From positions 17,797 through 81,796 of the forward strand of contig VXAA01000616.1 of the NCBI GenBank assembly GCA_013399115.1: 64,000 nt of DNA. Direction: 5' to 3'. How positions within the stretch are numbered: the first letter of the stretch is position 1; every line of letters begins with the position of its first letter. The stretch comes from Anseranas semipalmata (taxonomy: Eukaryota; Chordata; Aves; Anseriformes; Anseranatidae). Made by a program: the position numbers and the translations under genes. The notes beneath the pieces are model-generated. The model saw only the letters and a program-made list of their open reading frames with translations, was not told the origin of the DNA and did not search any database. Positions 36,302 to 49,418 of the stretch are shown piece after piece.

Positions 36302-37088
36302 GTAGGAAGCCTCTCGTGTTTTATTGTTGTCTTTCCCCCACGTTAAGCAGAACTTGCACTTCTTGGGAGGTGGAAGAAGCAAAAGCCCAGCATTGCTTCT
36401 CACTTAGCCTCAGGCCTTCCAGCCACCGATGTGAAAAGCCCTAGCTGTCCCGCGTGACCTGGAGCAAAAAGCCAGGGACCAAATTGCATTGTTGCTGCAC
36501 CAAAAAGGGAAACGCTGGGTACACCTTCAGGGAGGTTGTTGGCCTCCTCTGCAGCTCTGCTTCCTGGGATTACTTGTCCCCTCAGTGACTGCACCTCCTG
36601 CAAAATTCCCCTGAGCCGGGCAGTTCTGCTGCCACCGCAGAGCAGGGGCTTGCTGGGAGGTGCAGGTGGCCCTGCAGAGCCTCCGGTGCTGCTGTGCTCA
36701 GGCTGGACTCGTCCCTACTGTGGGCTGACAGCTCCAGCAGCTGCCAGGAGGGAATCATCAGTCTTTGTCATAAAGCGAAACAAGGCTCGTGCCACACAAA
36801 TGAGCACGGTGCTGTACCTCGGGGACCAGGTGCCGTTTAGCTGGTGTTGGGCTGCTGTGAGGGAGCACTGCACGGCAGACTTGAAGTCATCTCCTCAGCC
36901 GTGGCAGACGGCTGTCTTGGGATTCCAGGGGCTCGGCTTCCTCTCGCTGCCAGCTTCAAACTCATCTGTTCTCTGCAGCTAACAAAGGGGAGGTGCTCGC
37001 ACTCCAGCATTTGCAAAGCAGTCTGGAGGGGCTGTGCACGTTAGGCTGATGCATTCAGGAAAAGTTAAACATCTTGCTTCAATTGCAG

Positions 37089-37111
37089 GGAAACGTTCTA
37101 CTGGAAACTAA
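37089..37111 (+). CDS. DNAJA3: Alternative terminal coding segment of DNAJA3 (short isoform)
   Basis: After an AG acceptor (TTGCAG at 37083-37088) this segment supplies two bases that complete the codon left open by the exon ending at 34048. The frame then reads GKRSTGN and stops with TAA at 37109-37111. This matches the C-terminal tail I recall for the human short isoform of DNAJA3 (Tid1-S), which omits the penultimate coding exon. In the long isoform the same exon is 3'UTR. The splice phase fits without adjustment. Confidence 0.85.
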
Positions 37112-37460
37112 GAGCCAGCAGCAGCAGATCATCTTAGCAGTCGGGGATGAATCCGTCTGGAAGCAGGCTCTGGAGAGCAAAGGATGTCAGTCAGTAGCAC
37201 AGTGAGAATCCCAGCTGGAGAGGCCACAAAGCCCTGAGGCACCAACAATCATCATGATACAAAAGCAACCCAGTGTCCTAGGAAATGGTAACAACAGAAA
37301 ATGCCAGCTTTGCGGTAATGCGGATATCTCTTGAGGTTGTTCCACTGTCCCTATGGCTGCTAGAAGTTTATTTAGTAAAATAAAGTTGAAAAATTATTTA
37401 GAATCCAAAACAGTGGCAATGTGAAATAAAAAAAATTGTCCTTCCAGCACAGAGCGGAGC
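37112..37460 (+). other. DNAJA3: DNAJA3 3' untranslated region
   Basis: AT-rich sequence after the last DNAJA3 exon, with AATAAA at 37379-37384 and again at 37425-37430. The shared 3' end of both isoforms is probably here. Confidence 0.75.
37379..37430 (+). terminator. Two AATAAA polyadenylation signals of DNAJA3
   Basis: Hexamers at 37379-37384 and 37425-37430, about 270-320 bases after the alternative stop codon. The second lies within an A-rich tract. Confidence 0.7.
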
Positions 37461-39193
37461 AGTTAGCTGTATGGAGCCCGAGATGGCTGCTGTTCACTCA
37501 GGTGCCCTTCTGAATGCTAGATGTGCTTGGGGAACTTGGCACTGCTTAGCTTCTCCTAGGAGACTTGGTGTGTCAGTGACTTCTAACCCTGTCTTCATGA
37601 CAGGCGGTCTCCCACGCCCTTCTAGCTGTCCTGCATCGCTCTTGGAGCAGGATGCCTCCCTTTCGCTGGGGCTTGTCAGAGCCCAGCTGCCCTGGCTTCC
37701 TCAGCAGCTGTGGGGTTTCTTAGTCCTGCTGATTTCCTGCACAAAGCGCAGTGATGGAATCTGCACTTTGCCTCAGGTTTCCTCGCCCTCCTCAATTAAC
37801 TGAAGATACTACAGAAACACTGTTGCTTCTGAACTGGTACAAGTTTATCACCAAGCCCTTTGCCAGTTTGGACAAACTATTTTATTATGTTAACGCAACA
37901 CCCATTGCATAACAATTGGTCAAAGAGTCATTGTTCCTACATGTGTGAGAATACAAGTGGATCACTCCTTCCAGGTGGAGTTGAGCTCTTGCAGTGAGTA
38001 CTTTCATGGTTACTGTAGCCCGCTGTTGCTAGCTGTACCATGCAGGCACCATCAGCCCACGTACTAATCGACCAGTTACACAAGAACATGTCGTAGTCTT
38101 GCCCTTCTTAATTTGCTGAAAGAAAGCACGCGTTGCCTGCTGATTAAACTGTCTGTGATTCTGTATCCATGTAAATAAGATTGATAAAGATATTTAACAT
38201 GTGCTGTGCCTTGCTGCCTTGTCTACTCTTCCAACCTCCTGCCTCTCCTGGTTTGACTGTTACTCCCTTCCCTCCCCCAGTAATGGGCTAGGAGTGGTCT
38301 TCTCCGGGGTGAGGAGAGCATACGCCTCGCTAACAGCATCTGTCTTGTGGACGCAACTGACTTTAAGCACAAAGACAGCCATGTCCCAGAGCTCTTATCC
38401 AAACAGTACCTTCAGGAGATGGTGAGGGGGAAAAAGCTTTTTAAACGAGTCTTAAATCCTAAGGTTGGACAATCTTGCAAAAGTTATACTCAATTAACGA
38501 GGGTAGTGTTTGAAATTAGCCCTGGGAGCCCAGAGGCCAGGCTGCAGCTGCTGATTGCTGTCTGCCTTGAGGAATTAGGCTCTCGGGGAGCCTGGCAGCA
38601 CAGCTGTCGGGTTACAGGGCACAGGAAGCCACAGCACTGGCCCCCTCGGGGCTGCAGGCACCTCTTTGCCAGAGCAATGCTAACACAGGGCACTGTCCCT
38701 CCAGGCATGCCGCCTCGCCTGCTGGCTTACCTGTGATGCCTGAATATGGTCCAAGGAGAAACCTCTCCTGCAACCCGTGCTGGTTTTGGGCACTGCTGTG
38801 GGTACCTGGAGTGGCTGAGAGAAGGCACTGGCCTTCTGGGCACAGAGCTACTGGCAGCTGAGTGCACAAATGTGCTGTATGCTCAGAGCTGCCTAGGAAA
38901 GCAGGTGATCCTGGGAAACCAAGCCACACCACCCAGTAGATGTGAAAACACCCAGACTCACTGAACACCTCCCTAAAGATAGCGTGCAAGGTAGCGCTCC
39001 TCCCACCTGTCTGCCTGCAGCTGTCTCGGAGCCCTCGTCTAAAGCAACCTCCACCAAGCGGGGCAGTCGCAGAAGAGGCGGCACGCTGCGCCTGCTCCTG
39101 CAGGTCAGCCTTCCCCCGGGCACTAGCGGGAAGCTGCGTGGCTCCCTGCCTCGGCCCCTTCCCGCTACCTGCTGCGGAAGCTTGGGTGGAAAA
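37461..39193 (-). other. NMRAL1: Region between the convergent genes, probably NMRAL1 3'UTR
   Basis: No coding exon was recognised. On the minus strand, an AATAAA (TTTATT on the plus strand at 37881-37886) about 1.3 kb past the NMRAL1 stop is the best candidate for its polyadenylation signal. That would make 37870-39193 its 3'UTR and leave roughly 430 bases to the DNAJA3 signal. Confidence 0.45.
37881..37886 (-). terminator. Candidate NMRAL1 polyadenylation signal
   Basis: AATAAA on the minus strand, the clearest such hexamer noticed downstream of the NMRAL1 stop codon. The long 3'UTR it implies is plausible but untested. Confidence 0.4.
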
Positions 39194-42436
<3,243 letters not shown>

Positions 42437-42760
42437 GGCGAGCGCGGGCGCTGCAGGGGCGAGAGGCAGATGCTGTGCAGCGCCGAGCCCCCCGCGCTGC
42501 CCGCTCAGCCGGGCTTCCCTGTTCGGCTCCGCCCGGCTGCTTTCGGCTCGACTCGGCTACCTTCGGCTCCACTCGACTGCATTCGGCTCCGCTCGGCCCC
42601 CCCGGGGGCAGGCCCCGGAGCACCGGGGCGCCCGGCTCCGGGCCGGTTGCGTGTGGGGCTCGCTGCCGTGGGTGCCGGTGCCAGGCGGGCCCTGAGGGGT
42701 GCTCCAGCCCCTGCGGCCGGCCTGAGGAAACGGCCAGGAGGGGAGCGCATAACAGAGCAA
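42437..42760 (-). promoter_or_regulatory. NMRAL1 CpG-rich 5' region
   Basis: GC- and CpG-dense sequence directly upstream of the NMRAL1 start codon. I saw no convincing TATA box, so this looks like a CpG-island promoter. The transcription start was not located. A 20-base minisatellite occupies 42521-42600. Confidence 0.5.
42521..42600. repeat. 20-base minisatellite, four copies
   Basis: Four exact-length units, each with the core TTCGGCTC at the same offset (42521-42540, 42541-42560, 42561-42580, 42581-42600) and a variable second half of the form CRCYCGRCTGC. It lies 85-165 bases upstream of the NMRAL1 start codon. Confidence 0.9.
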
Positions 42761-45700
42761 TGAACCGGTCCAAAAAACATCCTGGCCCTTCGGAACTGAG
42801 CAGATCCCGAGCGCCTTTAATACACACACCAAGGAATGTATTATATGAACCAAAATATCGAACACACCAGTAAATGACACTAGTCAAAAAAAAGAAATCC
42901 TCCTTCTCCCAAGACCTAGGGGCTGGCAAGGCTGGAGCTCGGCTCACGGATTTAGGCGCAGCTCAGTTGGAGCTGCCTGCCAGATGCGGTGGTCCCAGCG
43001 GGGCCCTTCCCTCGTGGGGTGCCCCGGTGCCCAGTGCCGTGGTGCCGCCTGCCCACGCGCCTGGCACTGCCTCCTCAGACCTGCCCAGCCAGTGTCTGAA
43101 CGCCAGCTGAGCATGCCACAAGGTCTGCACATCTGTAGGGTGAAGTTGAACGAAGCAAGAGGCTGAGCGCGGTCCCTCACGTGGAGGGAGCCCAGCAGGC
43201 AGCTCCCACTGGTTCTTCTCCGTGGAGAAGTGCGGAGCAGCGGCTCAGCCCCGGGGTGACCGCACTGCTGCTTGGGGACGTCTGCTCACGGAGCCATGGA
43301 GCGACCGAGCAGCCCGAGCTGGAAGGGACCCCCGAGGGTCCTCGCGTCCAAGTCCTGGATCCACGTGGGGCAAGATGAGTTACACCGTGCATCTTGAGAG
43401 CGTTGTCCAAACGCTGCTTCAACGCCGGCAGAGGAGGAAGGAGACTTCATTCCTCCCCTTCTGCTCATTCTGTGTTTTCAAGATACAACTTGAATTTACC
43501 AGTGGAGGGGAAAACGTTTCCTGGTGCAGCCCGGCGAGGGGAAGAGCTGCCGCGGCACCAGCCGCTTCCATCAGCTCTCCCCAGAGCTTCAGCCCCAGCT
43601 TCGAGACGGTCAACACCCGGCTCCCCAGGGCTCTGCCCGCGCAGGACGAGCCTGCGGTGGTGCCTGGGGGGAATTTGTTTCCATCTCAAATCGCTCGGTC
43701 GAGATGCGGTGGCCAGGAGAGCAGCTGCAGCTCGGGACGCGGCCGCACGCCGGGGACTCGCATCGGATAGGGGTGGTTACCAGCACCACAGGTTTCTCAG
43801 CAGATCCGCACTTTGATTTGCGTACACGGCAGCCCGACAGCTCTGCTACGACAGGAAGGAAGATTGAGCAAGACCCGCAGGGCAGGAAGGGGCAAGGAGC
43901 GAGCTGAGAGACAGAGCAGCTCGGCTGGCACGGTGCAGCAGGCGGGGGGAAGCCGCAACCACCGTCCCCCGGTGCCGCCCCGGCTCCTCCGCGGGTGCCC
44001 GCAGCCCCCAGCTCCTCCTCCGGTCCTGGAGGGGAGGTGAAGGGGCTCGGCTTCCATTTTCTGACTTGAACTCGAACATCCGGGTGACGAGAGAGCAAAG
44101 CTTTGGGGAAACGTCTGAGCGGGGCCATGCCGGGGTGCAGAGGATGCTCCCGCCGGGACTAGGATGTCCTCCCTCCTGTCCTGCTCGCACGGGGACCTGG
44201 GGAAGGCGGCGTGACACCGAGGTAAGGTCTTGGTGGGGCCAGTTTGAGCCCAGCTGTTGTCACCTGGCGGTGTGCAGGATGGCAGGGCATCGCTCGGCTG
44301 CCTGGCATGAGGACAAGCTGCTGCAGACCGCGCCGCGACAGCCATGTGTGGTGGCGCTGCCTTTGCTGCTGTGAGACATCCTGGCTCTCCTTGCCTGGGC
44401 TTGGCGGCCCTCTCGCAGCTCGGCCAGAGGTGGGGAGGCTCAGGAGCAGTCCTACGTGACGGGGACATGAATGGCACCTCGCGGGGACCTGTCCCTGGTC
44501 ACAAATTCTGTCCCCTCGTCTGCTGCCGGCTGCACGCACAGGGCTGGTGCAGCCTCTCCGCCCCGTGCATCGCCAGGGTTTGCCCCCATGTTAGCGCCGT
44601 TTAGATGAATTCCTCTTCAAAGACAGGCAAAGAAATGTAGCATGAATAGAATGTGCTATTTATGTAGCATAAATAGAAAAGGATGAGATAAGCATCCTTC
44701 AGTGCACCATGCTGCCTGCAAGCCCAGCGCGTCAAAGAGCGAGCCGGGGTCCTGGCTCTGGGTTGAAGCCAGATGGGCCTTGAAAGCTTCCCTGCAGCTG
44801 CACCCACACGTCCTTCTTTGGGAAGCAGGACCACTGTGCTCTCCCCGAGCTCAGCCACAGAGACAGCGAGGCCGAAGGCTTGGTGACTGCATCTGGTACC
44901 TCCTTGGGGTCTTTTTGCTTGAGGGAATCCAAACATGATGCATGACTCGCAGGTGCTGGGGGCAGTTCCAGATGGCAGGGAATGTGTGGCCGTGCCCAGC
45001 ATCCTGCAGCACAACATTGTGTGCTGGGCACTGTGGTCGGTGCACGAGACTTAATCCTGCTCTTATTTAAGCACCTAAGCCCATCAGGGACACTATGAAC
45101 CCTGGAGGCATGGGACTGCTGGGAGAGCGCAGCCGGAGCAGGGGCTGGGTGCTGTCACCGAGATGTCACCACCGCCGCTGCAGCGCCTGTGGTTTGACCA
45201 CTGCGTGCGAGGGCCATGCAAGGCCAGACGCATAATTTGGGGCAGTCTGGGGAGAGGCAGCACGAGGAGGATCTGTGTTTCCATGAGCTGCGTACATGTA
45301 CGTGCTGAAGTTTGTCCTGGGGGCATGGTCAGCTCGGTAAGCTTCGTTTTTCATTTTGAGGCTTGCAGGGTGTAGCAGCACCCTGCAAGAGACCTCTCTG
45401 AAATTAGCTTCATTTTTGTCAGTTTGGAGTTACCTGTAGGTTGATCCTTGCTTTTTCCTGATGGGATCTGGTGTTTGGGCTCCTGGCGTGCAGCCTGTGG
45501 GGCACCCTCTGACTCCTCACCTCCACTGCTTGCTGCTGAACTCCCGCTGTGTCTGGGCCCTGCTTTTCTGGCTGAGGTTTTGGAGAAAGAAAGAGCCTGG
45601 CAGAGGTTAGATTTGGCATACCAAAATACATTTAGCTGGGGCAGCGATGGCACTACGTGCTATGATGCTGCGATGAGAGTGACCCGGCCAGCCTGGTCTC

Positions 45701-48700
45701 ACGGTGACACTTGATACTGACCAGTGTCTACAGGACAGCAGCTGGGTTAAAATGGCCTCTGGTTTTTGAGACAGTCCTCCTGGTAAGGAAGGGCTGGTAG
45801 GAGAGCGCACACAGGAAACTCGCTCCATAGGTGCGATCCTTATTGATAACATTAAATACAAACAATAAAAAATAAAATAAGGCGGCATCTTAAAATCACA
45901 TGTAAGCTTAGATGGGTGAACTACCTGCAAATCTGCAGGTTTCATCACTGGGTATAACGCAGAAGATGCTTCACTGCTTCAGCGAAATTCTTTTCTGTTC
46001 TGCCAAAAGGTGGCAGCCCGCGTTGCGCCTGGAGGGTTTGCTCAAACCACGGGTGCAGGGAGAGCGGCTGGAAACCACGGGCCTGGCTGCTCCTGCACGC
46101 GATGCAAGGGCCCGACCTCGCCAAGCTGCCCTCCAGCCCCGGCAGACAAGCGGCAGGAAAAGCAAAAGCATCCAGCGCTGCTCGGGGGGTGCATCCCAGT
46201 CTCCCGGTCTCGCAGCGGGAGCACCCGGCACCTCCCATGTTACTTTAGCAGGGGCAGTTTTCTGCTTTCGGCTTCCGAGCTCGTCACTGGCTTTACCCAC
46301 GGCCCCGAGTCCGCGGTGCTGTGGGCACAGGTCCTGCCCTGGTCCTGGGGACCCGGCTGCCATTGCACTGCCTGCCCCAGCCCGGAGAGCCCCGCCGGAG
46401 CAGGATGCCACCGAGAGTCGCGCGCGCCAGGAAATGGTGGGAAGATAGGCTGGTTTCTGTCTGAGCAAACGCTGTTGCCCTGTCTGGGGGAGAGCGAGCA
46501 CGGGGGGGGACAGGGCACCGTGCCACTGGGCTCGGCGCGGGGTCCGACGCGGTGGCCCAGCCTGCAGCTCTCTGAGCAACCAGCGAGCCCCGGCACGGTG
46601 GCCACGAGACAGGGAGAAGGCAGACGCAGCACTGAGGGCTCCTGCTGGTTTGGGGGCATGGAGCTACACCGGAACGGGCATTTCTCTGCTCCTAGAGGCA
46701 CCTGGTTAATCATGCAATTATTAATTAATATAAGAAGCTTTATAATGTACCTAAATACTGCAGGTCAGCCATTAACACCACCTCCTGCAAACAACATCCC
46801 ATGATTCCCTGTGAGCCTGGGGCTCACGGTGCTGTTCTCCAGCTCAGCTCTGCAGCTTCCCCTACACCCTCCTATTACCTTGGTGCCTCCAGGACACCGG
46901 CGGCAAGGCAGGACGGACGGGGCAAGCCACCGCTGGATCCCTGCTCCCGCAGCCTCCTGGCCTGTGTCGATAATGTCCCCCACCCTCCTGGGCTCCCGGA
47001 GAAAACGAGCACCCACCGGGCTGTCCTGGAGCTGCAGCCATGGGAAACTTTTGTACTGGAAGCAGAAAAAAATTGCTGCCACTGCATCATTTCTTCTGCT
47101 GCTTTCTTCTCCACGTCGGATGCTTTTGGATGAGCTGAGCCACGGCTGCTGGTTTCCAGCAGCAGGATTACATTTTGATGTAGTGCCAGGGGACACGATC
47201 AAATAGTCTCTAGCATTAGAGCAGGTTCTCCCCCATCAAAGGGCTTTTCCTAGCCAGCCACGTTTCAGAGGCTGACAGGGAAACATCACTACAAGCAGCA
47301 AAAACCCCTTTCATTTTAACCACGTTACTGGTTGCACAGCAAAGATGAGAAACCTAGAGACTGCTGCACGCAAAGACTTAATTGAGCTTTCCAGGCCAGT
47401 TAGAGACAAGAAGACATCAAAGGCTGAAAATTTTGCTGTGAGCTGCTCACTGAGCTCCTTTAATTTGTGCCGATATCTTAATTGACCTAGGGGCTGCCTG
47501 GGGGCCAAACACGAGGCAGCTGAGCTGCTGTGGCAGCTTTGAAGCTCCCTGTGTTGGGGAAGGGGCCTCGCTGCGGGGCTGCAGCCCCCCAGCAGGGAGC
47601 ACGCAGCTCCGAAACTGAGGGTGGGATCTGGGCAGCCGAGGAAGAGCAGAAGGACCTGGCTTTCCATCTTGTAAGGAACGTTTGTGGGTTCAGACCCAGC
47701 AATTCTTAAAACAGCACCATCACCCAACCCGTGCCTCAAGCCATGGTTTTCCAGTGGGCAGACGGGGAAGGGCTGCGGAAGAGGGCTGTGAGCGTCACCG
47801 CACGCCTTCGGACACTCGCGTGGCTGCAAGGGCTCTCGAGGAGCGGTCGGGCAGCGAGGTGCGTGCAGGGCCCCCGCGGGATGCGGCTCCGGGCCTCCCT
47901 CCTGCAGCCCGGCCACTGCCGCTGGCAGCTCAGCCCTTGTGTTTGCTGGTGGGAAACAGAAACCTTAGGCAGATCTCCTGGTGGGAGGACGAGCAGGAGG
48001 GACTGCATGGGGATGTCCCAGGCGTCCCAGCCTCGTACCACGGACCTACCCATGGGCCAGAGGTCGGGTTTGTCTGACCAAAGAAAGCGAGAGCTGGAAC
48101 TGCTGGCAAGGCAGCACCGAAGGCCCTGTGGTGCCCACGTTTGCTCAGGGGGGGGTGTGGGCAAAGGCAGCCCTGCCTGCGAGCTGGGTCCCTTCTTGCA
48201 GAGCATCTGGCTGGCACGCTGGGGGTGAAATGGCACGGATCTGCACGGCCCTGATGCTGTGCCAGGGACTCAGGATGTGGTGTCTGCGTCGCTGCTGGCT
48301 TCAGACAGCCCCTGGCCTCAAGTGGCTTCTGCAGGAGGTGCTGGGGCTCCCGGCTCCGCGGGCTGAGCAGTTCCCACCTGGACACGGCCAGCTCACGGAG
48401 ATGACTCCGGGGCTGGTGAAGAGGCTGTAGCACGAAGCAAAGCGTTAATATAGGTGAAGCCGGGAGCTTTGTTGGCAAGAAAGTATCTCCCTCCTCACCT
48501 CTGCTCTCTGCTTTAAAAACAACTGGATTCAGTGACCAGATACACTTCTAAAAAAAAATCAAATAAGAGTGGTCTGGCAGCAGTTCTGCAGCAGCCAAGG
48601 GGGGGGAGCGGGTAGGTGCTCCTCTGCACTATGATTCACCCGCGCTGCCGCCGAAATGGAGCATCTACAGAGCTCTGCAACAGGATGTGGTGTTTGCCAC

Positions 48701-49411
48701 CGATCAGTGAGCTGTGACGGAGGTTCTGGACGGCAGCGAGGTGGCTTTGAAACTGAAACGGGCTCTTTGTCGTTCTGCTGCTGCCCCACGACTTCCTTCA
48801 CAACAAAAAGAAAATTCACGAGCAGTTCGCAGGCCCGCTGACCCATGGGTGACAATGCTGGCACCCAGACGCTTGCCGGGTGCCCAGCAGGTTTAACACA
48901 ATCATAGCCTGCCCAAGAAAGGCACCTGCAGAAGAGGTGCTGGTGAAGGCACCGGGTCTGCAGCACACAAGGTCCGGGCAGGCAGGCAGAGATGCTGCAG
49001 CACGATGGCAGGGGCCAAGCCCACAGCAATCTGATTTTTCGGTCAATCTGAGCCAGAAACTAAGAGGAATGCTGCTGGACGTCAGCGTCAGAGGATCAGG
49101 CAGGGCAGAGCTGAGCGCTGGTATCCACGCTCTGCATGTGGCAGCGCTGGCGTGGGCCACCAGCCCAGCCCGTGTCCCTGTGTGCCAGCAGCGTTAGCTC
49201 AAGGCGGCTCCCTCCCACGCTGCTCCTCTCATTCCACAGGGAGATGGATAAGGGCTGAGCGGGGCAGCCGGAGCCTGCAGTGACGTGCCGTCTGCTGCCG
49301 GAGGGGACGCCGGGCGGTCCATGGGAAGGCGGTGGGCGCGGGCTGACGGCCGTGCTGCTGCGAACACAGCGCTCCTCGCCCTGGGATCGCTGATGCCACG
49401 GGAGGCCTCTG
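42761..49411. other. Intergenic region between NMRAL1 and NLRC3
   Basis: About 6.6 kb in which I found no coding exon on either strand. I looked in particular for HMOX2, which follows NMRAL1 in human, and did not see its heme oxygenase sequence. A CR1-like fragment sits at 43289-43430. An AT-rich island lies near 46710-46765. Untranslated NLRC3 5' exons could be present but cannot be recognised from sequence alone. Confidence 0.6.
43289..43430 (-). mobile_element. CR1 LINE 3' fragment, reverse orientation
   Basis: Read on the plus strand, the segment resembles the reverse complement of an avian CR1 tail: an AGCTGGAAGGGACC block, a degenerate TCCAAGTCCTGG block and the diagnostic GAGAGCGTTGTCCAAACGCT block followed by TTCAACGCCGGCAG. 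It is an old, short, 5'-truncated copy. The assignment is from memory of CR1 consensus features. Confidence 0.7.
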
Positions 49412-49418
49412 ATGGAAG
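49412..49418 (+). CDS. NLRC3: Predicted first coding segment of NLRC3 (ATG GAA G)
   Basis: ATG GAA G is followed directly by a consensus donor (GTGAGT). The single leftover base joins the two bases at the start of the CARD exon to give MEEAWINRY. An in-frame TGA lies seven codons upstream (49391-49393), so nothing upstream in this exon can be coding. This is the only nearby ATG-plus-donor I found that fits the phase, but RNA evidence is needed. Confidence 0.55.

Noticed and set aside
42761..49411. Possible HMOX2 gene, expected from human gene order
   Set aside because: No heme oxygenase-like exon was seen on either strand; the open frames in this interval are low-complexity.
49393..49418. 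Upstream ATG (MPREASDG) as the NLRC3 start
   Set aside because: Its frame leaves two bases at the donor, whereas the CARD exon needs one, so the reading frame would break.
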